From a bacterium (GTDB taxonomy: Bacteria; Planctomycetota; UBA1135; UBA2386): a stretch of DNA of 64,000 nucleotides. Both the position numbers and the translations under genes were made by a program. The stretch lies in contig JAUILN010000017.1 in assembly GCA_030432695.1 (NCBI GenBank), forward strand, positions 62,001-126,000, in the 5' to 3' direction. A model generated the notes under the pieces. It had not been told where the DNA came from. It saw nothing but the letters and a program-made list of their open reading frames with translations, and ran no database searches. How positions within the stretch are numbered: the first letter of the stretch is position 1; each line of letters begins with the position of its first letter. Below are positions 29,201-37,513 of the stretch, one piece after another.

Positions 29201-30924
29201 GCCGGCGGGTAGGGCGTGTTCAGTCCGGCCTTGCGGCGTTGACGCAGCAGGAACGCATTGCCGTTGTCGTCGGCGGCGACGAACCGGAAGCCGCCGAACC
29301 GGGTCGAGCCGCCACAGAGCGTCGTGAGGTTGCCGAGGCCGGCGTCGTCGGGAAGGGCCAGGGGGAAATGGCCGCCCAGGTAGAACTGGGTCTCGGTGGA
29401 GTTGGCTCGCGTGCGGATGTCGAACTGTGACGCGACGTTCAGCAGCAGGAGCGGTCCACGCCCCTCCAGCATGCACAGCTTCAGGTTGTAGACGTTCCCC
29501 ATCCAGTACGTGGAGTGCAGGGTGTGGACGTCGCCGAGCTTCGAGAAGTCGAGCGCGAAGCGGCCACCGTCTGCGCTGCTGGCGTCGACCGAGACGCCGT
29601 GGAAGTCGGACCCGGTGCTGTCGAAGAAGATCTTGCTGATCCGGACGTTGCCGCGCGGGGTGAGTGCCTCCTGGAAGACGTTGCCTTCGCGGTTGATGAA
29701 GTAGTTGCGGTAGCTGAGGCTGCCGTCGCTGTGGAAGCTGGTGTTGGCAAGGACGATGCTGCCGAACTGCTGCCAGCCGGAGTTCCGATCGGTCGCGTCC
29801 CAGTCGATGTGGGTCAGCCGCAGCTTGTCGGTCACGCCCTGCGGGGTGTAGAGCCACGTGATCGTGAGCTCGGGATACTCGGTCGAGTTGTTCATCAGGG
29901 TCAGCACCGCGATCCGGTCGGATCCTCCGGCTGGCCCGTCGTAGTGGAGCACGAGGTGCTCGACCTGCTGTTCGGGGTGGTAGGTCGGCGTCTGCGAGTC
30001 CTGCTGCGAGACCCAGGCCGCCCCGGTGAACTTGCTGACCTGGGCGAGTTGGTAGGAGTCGTCGACGTTCAGCATCCCGTTGGTGAGCGGGATCTGCTGC
30101 CAGGTGATCGCGCTCGCCGACTGGGGCAGCCCGCCCTGGATGAAGGTGGCGGCCCAGCCGATCAGCAGTTGCCCCACGCGCCCGGAGACGTCCTCCTCGA
30201 TCAGCAGCATGTACTGGGCATTCGCGAACGCCGCGCCCGGCACGCCGTCGATCGGCATGAACTTGTTGGTGTACGAGCCCGTGACGGCGTGGATCGCCGT
30301 CGGGTTCTGCAGCCCATCGGCCTCGGTGAGCAGGAGCTCGCGCTCGAAGCCGTCCGTGCGGCCGCCGTCGGTGCGCGCCTTCCACGGACGGCGGTAGTGG
30401 ACCACCATCTTCTCGCCGGTGGTCGGATCCTCCTCGATCTGCACCAGCTCCGGCAGGCCGCGGTGGTAGCCGTTGTCGAGCCACAGCCGCTCGAGGGGCT
30501 GATTGCTGGCCAGGTCGCTCTGGATCCGCAGGTGGCGGCGCGCCCCCTCGATCACCGCGTGCGATCCGACCGCGTTGGCCGGGACCACCGGCTCGGCGTA
30601 GACCGTGTCCTGGAACAGTTCGGTGCCGATCGACACGCCGGCCGCGGCGGTTGCCGAGGGCGTGTCGTCGATGCCGGGGCCCGGGTTCTTCGAGCTGTTG
30701 GCGCAGCCGGCCAGCACACCGGTCGCTGCGAGACCGCCGCCGGTGACGGCCACGAACTCGCGTCGGTCGAGGCCGTTCTTCGCCGCCCGCCGACCCTTCC
30801 TGCGCCGGCGTTCCGGAACGCCTCCGGACGACTGGGAATCCCGGTGCCGCTGGAGCGCCGCACGGAGCTGGACGCGGAGCCGTTCGAGCAGGTTCTCGCG
30901 GGAGTTCGGGAGGTGGGCGGTCAT
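26248..30924 (-). CDS. 1558-residue Tat-exported lipoprotein, unknown
   Basis: This is the largest protein in the window. The N-terminus has a long basic n-region, a twin-arginine motif (LDRREFVAVTGGG, Arg54-Arg55) and a lipobox LAGC with Cys74, so it is folded in the cytoplasm and then anchored outside. Residues about 90-950 look beta-rich, with many Asn, Thr, Trp and Tyr residues. Residues about 960-1265 are predicted helical and amphipathic (for example SSVSHALHDVLHFLQHA and DQIVEIVEAVAEGVVDVG). The C-terminal 290 residues include hydrophobic stretches and end in GMGTGLQVAVLAKQL. I do not recognise a family. The layout of a beta-rich front and a helical, partly hydrophobic rear is compatible with a membrane-interacting or toxin-like protein, but that is speculation. 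The ATG at 30924 has GAGG about nine bases upstream. Confidence 0.88.
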   Translation of the reverse strand: MTAHLPNSRENLLERLRVQLRAALQRHRDSQSSGGVPERRRRKGRRAAKNGLDRREFVAVTGGGLAATGVLAGCANSSKNPGPGIDDTPSATAAAGVSIGTELFQDTVYAEPVVPANAVGSHAVIEGARRHLRIQSDLASNQPLERLWLDNGYHRGLPELVQIEEDPTTGEKMVVHYRRPWKARTDGGRTDGFERELLLTEADGLQNPTAIHAVTGSYTNKFMPIDGVPGAAFANAQYMLLIEEDVSGRVGQLLIGWAATFIQGGLPQSASAITWQQIPLTNGMLNVDDSYQLAQVSKFTGAAWVSQQDSQTPTYHPEQQVEHLVLHYDGPAGGSDRIAVLTLMNNSTEYPELTITWLYTPQGVTDKLRLTHIDWDATDRNSGWQQFGSIVLANTSFHSDGSLSYRNYFINREGNVFQEALTPRGNVRISKIFFDSTGSDFHGVSVDASSADGGRFALDFSKLGDVHTLHSTYWMGNVYNLKLCMLEGRGPLLLLNVASQFDIRTRANSTETQFYLGGHFPLALPDDAGLGNLTTLCGGSTRFGGFRFVAADDNGNAFLLRQRRKAGLNTPYPPAIYGLNDANGVPGSIFPNAQEPFPDGTTSASNLNSLDHWVSASTTWIDPDSSYNFLQRMVAAFGTDDSNVCQGVWLGNTYTAVYAGRHFGLDNEHVSVTQNVDPDTNQLQYAVSMVFSNPVDRTWRKRPITYQTLPKGPGLQESGDHYQAIVRPVNANGQQVSFLAAENAHLQIEVRADSPCTVIDDTNNLYHDVDRYTSFFAKPDPSTGMLSLLVKADTFSQVLYVRLVDTSSLETTSSDPALVKDSGGTLYAWQSVNMATEAQHRMANSVDGVAASPMLQDSTVYVSGATLTASDQANPWQVKSSFDTTPSNFDNLAGYLNTSGTNILAATSSLTPDGGDAIDPLSTATAYPADPDRPTITSHFDYLNGTVSNTAGSAGPALQGDLGSIWSSVSHALHDVLHFLQHATPSVYSQLASDGVKLISAAEGLTASVAADIMKLVTGVEQELEELLSTVEEYANVVANLIVTIVENTFIGRFIELLIELISLFQHLAAVQNLSRDLQSNFAALLGANPGGPPVPIPGFDFTSVLDPLLGPANDVQHTMESVEVDQIADEVVQTVYDLLAGNPFVNKVLGKVQSELNAAWEALTPQIPIHFNLDSAATASLADQIVEIVEAVAEGVVDVGEDVLDFLIDEIVDLVANPRAAYSQLGQSVGDTAAEIVVDALEPVLQKMQDLLSNDLAFAAEALTTADFVTVDLGTLADLLKLLGVGDVSAASLTLRTGDAVFFPMALGIWTSAYLATGKSYSSLASMGGSTQQLGGVSPEALGILKLSVAASSGLFTEIGHGIWVYSRYSAATSGGGGSSNELVQRYSKYFGAVGSWVNAVVRSSLFLAVMVETQALGQPDDPFDGADKTIRFITGLADVFYTLPDENNNPGSLPADPRPTDITGFINFLSQLANLVGGTADQISKNPNMTLDQFESMVGGGLLQVPSLVRFCFDLVSSTKLSAAAIEEAIIPAGLVVGGMTGMGTGLQVAVLAKQL

Positions 30925-31083
30925 CGGCGGATCCTCGGACGGGCGGTCGGCGCACGCCGGAGAGGCGCGGCCGTCGAGGGCTCCATGCCAGGACGCGACG
31001 GGCGAAACGACTTCCCCGAGAAACCACGCCGGGCCGAGCCGCCCTCCTCGTGCCGGACCGCGATCGGGGCGGTCGCTCGCCCG

Positions 31084-31980
31084 CTACCGCCCGTTCGCGG
31101 GAACCCGTGCCGGATCGTGCAGCCGCCGGCCTTCGCGCGCTTCACGCGGCAGCGGCTCCGCGGTGGGGTGCTCCGCGCCACCCGGTGCCGGCGCCGGCTC
31201 CGGCCCGAACCGCAGCCGCAGCTCGTAGTAGTCGGCGCCCGGGAAATTGTCGCCGAAGCGGACCAGGACGTGGTCCTCGTGCGGCTCGACGGCGACCGCG
31301 TCGCGGCCGCGGATCCGCACCGCGCGTGCGGTCGCGAGGTCGACCGACGGGTCGAGCACCTGGAACCGCAGGTCCGGCTCCTGGGCCACGTTCCAGGGGC
31401 GGTCGTCGCAGAGCACCGGCAGGTGGGGAGCGCGGAAGTGCCGGGTGCGCCAGCTCAGCGAGTCGTGCCGGATCACCAGCACGTCGCTGCCGTCGATCCA
31501 GGCGCGGAACACGAGTTCGGCTGGCGCGCCACCGCGTCGTTTCGGTGGGGGAGCGACTGCGGCCTTCGCGGGGATCTCCAGCACCAGCGCGTAGTGCTCC
31601 GGCCCTCCCGGCACGTCGGCGATCTCCAGCATCACGCCGCCGCGGATCGGCGTGCGACCCACCACGTCGCGGGCGGTCTCGATGCGCAGTCGGGCGGCGG
31701 CGAAGTCGTACCAGTTCGGTTCGGCGACGAGGCCCGAGTCCCAGGGCAGGAACGGCGAGCTGATCGGGTCCCACGCCAGTCCGTTCACCGTCACCCCGGT
31801 GGGGGCGTGCCAGAACAGGTGATCCCAGTGCAGGCCCTGGGCGTCGCAGCGCAGCCGCTCGCTGCCGTCGATCGTCGCCTGGATCCGCACCACCACGGGT
31901 TCGGCCTGCGCGACGGCGGAGGATGCGACCCCGAGCAGGCCGGTGAACGGACCGAGCAGGGCGGCGAGGGGGCGGAGCAT
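31084..31980 (-). CDS. Secreted beta-rich protein, unknown
   Basis: This 298-residue protein has a Sec-type signal (MLRPLAALLGPFTGLLGVASSAVAQA). The mature protein contains two similar segments: one around VVVRIQATIDGSERLRCDAQGLHWDHLFWHAP and one around ELVFRAWIDGSDVLVIRHDSLSWRTRHF. Each is followed by a strand-rich part ending in a YxLxLEI or YELRLRF segment, so it is probably an internal duplication of a carbohydrate-binding-like beta domain. No family is recognised. I chose the ATG at 31980 because it begins the signal; an ATG at 32037 would add 19 residues. Confidence 0.75.
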   Translation of the reverse strand: MLRPLAALLGPFTGLLGVASSAVAQAEPVVVRIQATIDGSERLRCDAQGLHWDHLFWHAPTGVTVNGLAWDPISSPFLPWDSGLVAEPNWYDFAAARLRIETARDVVGRTPIRGGVMLEIADVPGGPEHYALVLEIPAKAAVAPPPKRRGGAPAELVFRAWIDGSDVLVIRHDSLSWRTRHFRAPHLPVLCDDRPWNVAQEPDLRFQVLDPSVDLATARAVRIRGRDAVAVEPHEDHVLVRFGDNFPGADYYELRLRFGPEPAPAPGGAEHPTAEPLPREAREGRRLHDPARVPANGR

Positions 31981-32108
31981 GGCGCGTCCGATGCGTTGCG
32001 GAGGCGAGAACTCCAGGTCGGGTGAGGTGTAGGGCATGGTGGTCGGGTCGATCGCCCGGGGGCGACCGCTGCTCGCAACGACCGCGCCGCGCACCGGAAC
32101 TCCGTCGC

Positions 32109-33113
32109 TCAGCGCCGCCCGACTGCCTCGACCCGCTCCACCTCACTCCGCTCCAGCGTCGTCACCGCGAACGGGAAGCTCTGATTCGACGCCGCCGCGC
32201 CGTAGCGGCCCTGCTTGTCGAGCGCCACGAAGCAGATGCTCAGCTCGTAGCCGTTCGGGTCGAGCTTCGCGATCCGGTGGATGACCTCCTCACAGGCCTG
32301 CTGCGGGTGCATGCCCTGGCGCATCAGCTCGACGATCCAGAACGTCGCGCAGTAGCGCATCACGTTCTCGCCGAGGCCGGTCGCGCCGGCGCCGCCGACC
32401 TCGTTGTCGACGTAGAGGCCCGAGCCCAGGAGCGGCGAGTCGCCGACCCGGCCCGGCAGCTTGCCGCCGGCTCCGCTGGTCGAACAGCCGCCGGAGATGT
32501 CGCCGTTCTGGTCGAGGACCAGCAGCGCGATCGTGTCGTGGCCGCGTTCGCCGGGCTCGGGGTCCTGCTCGCGCGTGGTCCAGGCCTCCTTCTTGGCCGG
32601 CAGGTCCGACACGTCGATCGTCGCCAACCCCTGCTCGAGCGCGAACCAGCGTGCCCCCTCGCCGACCAGCATCACGTGGCGGGTCTCCTCCATGACCTTC
32701 CGCGCGAGCGTGATCGGATGGACGATCCCCTCGACGCCGGCCACCGAGCCGGCGCGGTGGCCGGGCCCGTCCATGAGGCAGGCATCGAGCTGCGGATAGC
32801 CCGCGGCGTTGGGCCGCCCGCCGAGTCCGACCGAGCCGTCCGAGCTGAGTCGCTCGATCTCGCGGATCCCGGCCTCCACCGCGTCGAGGCGGCCATGCCC
32901 GGCCAGGAGGGCCTCGCGGGCGAACTCGTTGGCGGTCTTGCCGAACGGCCAGGTCGAGATCATCAGCGGCCGCGCGGCCTTGCCGAGTTCCGGGATCGGG
33001 TCGTCCCAGGTGGGCTGCGGGACGTCGCCGCCGCCGGTGGTCGAGGAGCAGGCGCCCAGACCGAGGGCGAGGACCAGCAGGGCGGCGGAGACGGCAGGGA
33101 GCGGAGGCTGCAT
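32109..33113 (-). CDS. N4-(beta-N-acetylglucosaminyl)-L-asparaginase-like lipoprotein
   Basis: This 334-residue Ntn hydrolase belongs to the isoaspartyl peptidase/glycosylasparaginase family. Such proteins self-cleave before a threonine that then serves as nucleophile; here it is Thr194 in GHDTIALLVLDQNGDISGG. The next block CSTSGAGGKLPGRVGDSPLLGSG is the family signature for substrate binding and matches glycosylasparaginases more than plant-type isoaspartyl peptidases. The N-terminus has a lipobox LGAC with Cys22, so the enzyme is exported and lipid-anchored. It would release asparagine-linked amino sugars or isoaspartyl residues in the periplasm. The ATG at 33113 starts the signal; frame upstream has no support. 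Confidence 0.9.
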   Translation of the reverse strand: MQPPLPAVSAALLVLALGLGACSSTTGGGDVPQPTWDDPIPELGKAARPLMISTWPFGKTANEFAREALLAGHGRLDAVEAGIREIERLSSDGSVGLGGRPNAAGYPQLDACLMDGPGHRAGSVAGVEGIVHPITLARKVMEETRHVMLVGEGARWFALEQGLATIDVSDLPAKKEAWTTREQDPEPGERGHDTIALLVLDQNGDISGGCSTSGAGGKLPGRVGDSPLLGSGLYVDNEVGGAGATGLGENVMRYCATFWIVELMRQGMHPQQACEEVIHRIAKLDPNGYELSICFVALDKQGRYGAAASNQSFPFAVTTLERSEVERVEAVGRR

Positions 33114-33238
33114 GAAGTCGGTTTGTAGCAGCTCCCGCGCGCGGAGAAGATCCCGTTCGTGGCCCGCGGCCGGGTCGTCGGTTCGGGACATCGGGCTCGC
33201 CGGTTGTCCTCGCCGCGCCGGGGGCCGAGGTTCTCCTC

Positions 33239-33940
33239 ATGTCCGACTCACCAGTCTTCCTGATCACCGGCGCCTCCAGTGGGCTCGGCGCCGAGACCGC
33301 GCGCCAGGCTGCGGCCGCCGGTTACCGCGTGGTCCTCGCTGCACGCCGCGAGGACAAGCTCACGGAGCTCGCCGAACAGATTGGCGCGGACCGGGCGTTG
33401 GCCGTGACCTGCGACGTCACCGACTTCGCCGCGCAACAGCGCGTGGTGGCCACGACCCTGGAGCGCTTCGGCCGCCTCGACGCGGTGTTGGCGAACGCCG
33501 GCTTCGGCGCGAAGCGCGGCTTCCTCGAGGAGTCGCCCGAGCACTGGAGGTCGATGGTCGAGACCAACGTCACCGGCGTGGCCTACACGATCCGTGCGGT
33601 GCTGCCCACGCTGCTCGAACAGGGCCACGGCCATGTGCTGCTGCTCGGTTCGGCCGCCGGTCGTCGGGTCCTGCCCGGCTCGCTCTACTCGGCCACCAAG
33701 TGGGCGGTGCACGCGATGGCCGAGGGGCTGCGGCAGGAGCTGCGCCAGATCCACGGCAACCAGCGCATCAAGGCGACCGTGATCGCGCCGGGGATGGTGG
33801 CGACGCCGTTCTTCGACGAGAAGCCGGAGGGGGCGCTCGAGGCCGAAGACGTGGCGCGCGCGGTGCTGTTCGCGCTGCAGCAGCCCGACCGCGTCGACAT
33901 CAACGAGATCCTGCTGCGGCCCGCGGAGCAGTCCAGCTGA
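33239..33940 (+). CDS. Short-chain dehydrogenase/reductase (YdfG-like)
   Basis: This 233-residue NAD(P)-dependent oxidoreductase has the SDR cofactor motif TGASSGLG at 10-17, the structural NAG (LANAGFG), the active-site serine in LLGSAAGR and the catalytic Tyr150-x3-Lys154 in SLYSATKWA. AARREDK after the second strand suggests NADP preference. It resembles the serine/3-hydroxy-acid dehydrogenases of the YdfG group. It is the first of three tightly packed plus-strand genes: its stop overlaps the probable CTG start of the phosphotransferase gene. Confidence 0.9.
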   Translation: MSDSPVFLITGASSGLGAETARQAAAAGYRVVLAARREDKLTELAEQIGADRALAVTCDVTDFAAQQRVVATTLERFGRLDAVLANAGFGAKRGFLEESPEHWRSMVETNVTGVAYTIRAVLPTLLEQGHGHVLLLGSAAGRRVLPGSLYSATKWAVHAMAEGLRQELRQIHGNQRIKATVIAPGMVATPFFDEKPEGALEAEDVARAVLFALQQPDRVDINEILLRPAEQSS

Positions 33941-34950
33941 GCACGGGTCCGGCAGCGCGTCGGCCGAGCGAGTCGCTTCGCAGCGACTCCGCGGCGCAGG
34001 CCTGGCTCGTCGGCCTGGTCGGCGGCGAGGTGGTGCGCACCGAGATCGTGCAGTCGCTGTGGAGCGGTTACGGCGAGATCGTGCGGGTCACGCTGCGCGC
34101 GGCCAAGGAGCCGAGCGTGGTGGTGAAGTGGGTCGACCCGCCGACGACCGCGTCCCACCCGCGCGGTTGGTCGGGTGCCGCGGGCCATGCGCGCAAGCTG
34201 CGCTCCTATCAGGTCGAGGAGTGCTTCTACACCGGCTGGTTGCCCGCCCCCGAGCGCGGCCACCGCACCGCGCGCTGTTGGTTCGCCGGCGCACTGGCCG
34301 ACGGCAGCCACCGCTTCGTGTTGGAAGACCTGGACGCGGCCGGCTTCCGCGAGCGCAGCGACCTGTCGATCACGCCGGCGCAGCTGCGCGCCTGCCTGGC
34401 CTGGCTGGCCAACTTCCACGCGCGCTTCCTCGGCCGTGAACCCGAGGGACTGTGGCCGGTCGGCACCTACTGGCATCTCGCCACCCGGCAGGACGAGCTG
34501 GGGGCGATGAAAGATCCGGACCTGCGCGCCGCGGCCGAGCCCCTCGACGAACTCCTGAACGGCTGTCGGTTCCGCACCCTGGTCCACGGCGATGCCAAGG
34601 TCGCGAACTTCTGCTTCGGTGCCGACGGCGTGGCGGCGGTCGACTTCCAGTACGTGGGGGGCGGAGCGGGCATCAAGGACGTCGCCTACCTGCTGAGCAG
34701 TTGCCTCAGCGATGCTGAGTGCGAGGCGCAGGCCGAGCGCTGGCTCGCGGTCTACTTCGCGGCGCTGCGGGCCGCGCTCGGTCGCGAGGTCGATGCCGAC
34801 GCGGTCGAGGCGGAATGGCGCGGCCTGTATCCGGCGGCCTGGGCGGACTTCCATCGCTTCCTCGACGGCTGGGCAGTTGACCACTGGAAGATCCACTCCT
34901 ACACAAGGCGCATGACTCAGGAGGCGTTGGCCGCGTGGCCGAGTCGATGA
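33937..34950 (+). CDS. APH/EcKinase-like phosphotransferase
   Basis: This protein of about 337 residues has a kinase-like fold of the aminoglycoside/choline phosphotransferase or ecdysteroid-kinase-like group. Visible parts are the N-lobe (SGYGEIVRVTL, then VVVKWV with the ATP-binding Lys), the catalytic loop LVHGDAKVANFCF (HGD-x-K-x-x-N) and the metal-binding VAAVDFQYVG (DFQ). The substrate is unknown. No ATG, GTG or TTG precedes the conserved WLVGLVGGEV segment, so I place the start at CTG 33937, overlapping the preceding stop as CTGA like other coupled pairs here. The alternative GTG at 34030 would remove conserved-looking sequence. Its stop overlaps the next start (ATGA). Confidence 0.8.
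   Translation: MSTGPAARRPSESLRSDSAAQAWLVGLVGGEVVRTEIVQSLWSGYGEIVRVTLRAAKEPSVVVKWVDPPTTASHPRGWSGAAGHARKLRSYQVEECFYTGWLPAPERGHRTARCWFAGALADGSHRFVLEDLDAAGFRERSDLSITPAQLRACLAWLANFHARFLGREPEGLWPVGTYWHLATRQDELGAMKDPDLRAAAEPLDELLNGCRFRTLVHGDAKVANFCFGADGVAAVDFQYVGGGAGIKDVAYLLSSCLSDAECEAQAERWLAVYFAALRAALGREVDADAVEAEWRGLYPAAWADFHRFLDGWAVDHWKIHSYTRRMTQEALAAWPSR
33970..33989. repeat. Perfect 8-base-arm inverted repeat at a gene junction
   Basis: GAGTCGCT and AGCGACTC form a perfect 8-base-pair stem with a TCGC loop, 30 bases after the SDR stop. It lies inside the proposed first codons of the phosphotransferase gene. It could be a translational attenuator, or a sign that coding starts later. Confidence 0.6.
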
Positions 34951-35522
34951 ACGGTCTGCTGTTCCGTCGCATCGCGGTCGGCGCCACATGGTGCGGTGCC
35001 GTGCCGGGTCTGATCGGACTCGGCATGCTGCTGGCGTGGCTGGTCCGGCCGCGCCACGAGCTGCTCGAGTTCGCGTTCTTCGTCTACATGTTTCCGACGC
35101 TGGCCCTGTGGGCGCTCGGCTTGGTGCTCGCGGCCGTGGCCTGGCTCGGGAGTCGCGTCGCGCCGCGCACGGCATTGGCGGTCCTGGCTCTCGACGTCCT
35201 GCTCGGCTTCGCGCTCCTCGCGTTCATGGGGCGGATCAGTGTCTCCGAGGTCCGCGTCGAGAACCGTTCGGGTCAGGAACTGCGCGAGGTGGTCGTGACC
35301 TGCGAGGGCGACCGGTTCGAGATCCACGGGCTCGGGCATGGAGTCGCGGAGCAACGGCCGTTGGTGCCCACCAACGAAGGCTCGCTCGTGCTCGAGGCGA
35401 CGGCCATCGACGGCTCGGCCTGGCACACCACGACGTTCGCGTACGAGTGCTGCCCGAGCGAGTTCCGCCTCACGATCGAGGCCGACGGCAGTGTGACGAT
35501 CGACGAACGCGATCTGCGCTGA
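34947..35522 (+). CDS. Three-helix membrane protein with soluble C-terminal domain
   Basis: This 191-residue protein has three predicted membrane helices at about 12-32, 43-68 and 73-95, then a beta-rich extracytoplasmic domain of about 95 residues beginning VSEVRVENRSGQELREVVVTCEG. I recognise no family. The ATG at 34947 overlaps the preceding stop (ATGA), which decides the start over a GTG at 34935. It is the last gene of the SDR-phosphotransferase-membrane protein operon and is followed by a hairpin shared with the convergent BNR gene. Confidence 0.75.
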   Translation: MNGLLFRRIAVGATWCGAVPGLIGLGMLLAWLVRPRHELLEFAFFVYMFPTLALWALGLVLAAVAWLGSRVAPRTALAVLALDVLLGFALLAFMGRISVSEVRVENRSGQELREVVVTCEGDRFEIHGLGHGVAEQRPLVPTNEGSLVLEATAIDGSAWHTTTFAYECCPSEFRLTIEADGSVTIDERDLR

Positions 35523-35529
35523 CCGAGAT

Positions 35530-35560
35530 TTGTTCGCCTCGGTGCCAGATACCGAAGCAA
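35530..35560. terminator. Imperfect hairpin between convergent genes
   Basis: TCGGT and ACCGA pair around a 7-base loop, with TTG and CAA outside. It lies eight bases after a stop and 32 bases before the convergent stop. It shares the 13-base core GCCTCGGTGCCAG with the stronger hairpin at 43420-43450. Confidence 0.35.
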
Positions 35561-35592
35561 GCACCCACCAGCGCGGACACCCGCACCGGCGG

Positions 35593-37326
35593 TCAGTTGG
35601 CGACCGGCACCCGGGTCGCGGGGGTGTTGACCCACCGTGCGCTGCCCGCGGGCAGTGCCACCGCGGCGACCCACAGGTCGAACGCCGGTAGGTTGTCCGG
35701 AAGCTGCAGCGGCAGCGTGGCGCCGAAGCCGCCCGCGTCCAGCACGCCACCGAGCTGCGGCAACTGCAGGGACAGCAGCGACAGGGCATCGAGCCGCAGG
35801 CCGAGCGCGCCGCCGCCGGGCAGCGGCGTGAGGGCGGGCGTCGCCGACCAGACGACCAGGAACGGCGTCGCTACAGACCGCGCGCCGAAGCCGCTCAGCG
35901 CGAACTGCAACGGCGCGCCGGCTTCCGCCACCGTCCCCGGCACGAGCCCGACCCGCGGCGTTCCGATGCGGCCGACGAACTGGGTCGGCGGTCGACCGCT
36001 GGAGGCCGCGACCAGTGCGCTGACCGGATGGTCGCGGGCGACATCGTCGAACTGACCGCGCGCCAACGGCTCGACCGGCAGTCCCGGCAGGCCTTCGACG
36101 ACGCGCGGCGCGCGCCACGCGATCCCGGCGTCGGCCGAACTCGCGGCCACCAACCGGTCGCCGACCACCGCGGTCACCGTCAGGGCACCGTTGCGCTGGT
36201 CGCCCTTGTGCAGCAGGGCACCGCGCGCCTCGCCCGCGATCGGTCGCTGGGCCGCCAGAACGCGGCCGTCGGCAGCGGCGAGGGTGGCGGAGCCGATCCG
36301 TGCCCCGCCGGGCCCCGACTCGGACCACAGCACGGTGAGCAGTCCGAGCCGATCGTGCACCGCGAGCTGCGGTCCGCTGGCGTCGCGCGCGGTGGTCGAG
36401 CCATCGAACAGGGTCCGCACCGGAGCGCGGGTCCGGCCCTCGTCGGCCGAGGTGACGCATTGCAGCGCGGTGTTGCCTCGGGGGTCGAGCAGGCGCCACG
36501 CCACTACCAGCTCCTGTCCCGCAGCTTCGAGGGCCAACGGCGAGGCGTCGCCTGGAGCAGAGTCGTCGGTGCCGCTGGCGAGCGTCACCGCCGGGCCAGC
36601 CGCAGCCAGCGTCGCGGCGTCGAAGGAGCGCAGGCGAACCTCGGTGTCACCGTTCGGCGTGGCGGCCAGCCAGGCGCAGTGCAGCGCGGTCGCGCTGGCC
36701 GCGACTTCCAGCGCGGCGGCGACCGGCGTGACGTCGGAGGCCACCGTCACCGTGGGTGCGAACGTGCGACCGCCGTCGGTCGAGCGCCGCAGCGCGAGCC
36801 GCGCCGTTGCGCCGAGTCCTCCTCGCTCCAGCGTCACCAGCACGATGCCCTGCGGACTGGCCAGCACGTGGTAGGCGGGGATCTCGGCGACGGGACTCGG
36901 GTCGCCGGGCGGCGGCTGCATCGGTGCCGGGCCAGTCCAGGTGTCGCCCTCGTCGAACGACGTGTCGAACACCAACTGCTCGCGTCGGGTGCTGCCAGTG
37001 CCGACCCGCTCGACCCAGCAGAGGAAGATGTCCTCGTCGACGACTACCACCGTCGGCTCCAGCCCGACGCTGGTCGGATCGAGGACCCGCGTGCGCACGG
37101 GACCCCAGGGCTCGTCGACGTCGGGCTGGATCCGGAACGAGATGCCGGGCCGGGACAGCGAGGTCTGCGCCGCGACGACGAACTCCTCCTCGAGGCTGAC
37201 GCCCGTGGCGGCGTCGTTGGGCACCGCGCCGAAGTCGGGGACCGGTTCGAAGTCCTGGGCCGGGATCGCTGCAGCGAGGACTGCGGCGAGGAGCAGGGAC
37301 CGGGGGACGGGGGCGCGGCGTGTCAT
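35593..37326 (-). CDS. Secreted sialidase-like BNR repeat protein
   Basis: This 577-residue exported protein has a Sec signal (MTRRAPVPRSLLLAAVLAAAIPAQ). The body is repetitive and beta-rich with Asp-box-like motifs (RRSTDGGRTFAP, TSADEGRTRAP, DTSFDEGDTWTGP), suggesting a six-bladed propeller. Catalytic arginines of true sialidases cannot be confidently placed, so I do not claim hydrolase activity. The last 100 residues (FALSGFGARSVATPF onward, ending WVNTPATRVPVAN) look like the C-terminal secreted domain seen at the ends of other exported proteins here. The ATG at 37326 begins the signal. It is divergent from the sigma-like factor gene. Confidence 0.8.
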   Translation of the reverse strand: MTRRAPVPRSLLLAAVLAAAIPAQDFEPVPDFGAVPNDAATGVSLEEEFVVAAQTSLSRPGISFRIQPDVDEPWGPVRTRVLDPTSVGLEPTVVVVDEDIFLCWVERVGTGSTRREQLVFDTSFDEGDTWTGPAPMQPPPGDPSPVAEIPAYHVLASPQGIVLVTLERGGLGATARLALRRSTDGGRTFAPTVTVASDVTPVAAALEVAASATALHCAWLAATPNGDTEVRLRSFDAATLAAAGPAVTLASGTDDSAPGDASPLALEAAGQELVVAWRLLDPRGNTALQCVTSADEGRTRAPVRTLFDGSTTARDASGPQLAVHDRLGLLTVLWSESGPGGARIGSATLAAADGRVLAAQRPIAGEARGALLHKGDQRNGALTVTAVVGDRLVAASSADAGIAWRAPRVVEGLPGLPVEPLARGQFDDVARDHPVSALVAASSGRPPTQFVGRIGTPRVGLVPGTVAEAGAPLQFALSGFGARSVATPFLVVWSATPALTPLPGGGALGLRLDALSLLSLQLPQLGGVLDAGGFGATLPLQLPDNLPAFDLWVAAVALPAGSARWVNTPATRVPVAN

Positions 37327-37513
37327 GGACGGGGCGGGGCGGACGGGGCCTCGGTGATCGCCACCCGCGGCGGGTGGCGTAGAGCTGGTCCCTTCGGGCT
37401 GGCGGGCCTGGGGGGTAGGCTCGCGGTGTCCTACGCGCAACGCCTGATCACCAGCTCGTCGCGGCGTGTCCCGGATCGGGAGCCTGGGCCCTCGCTCGCA
37501 GGAGTGCTCTCCG

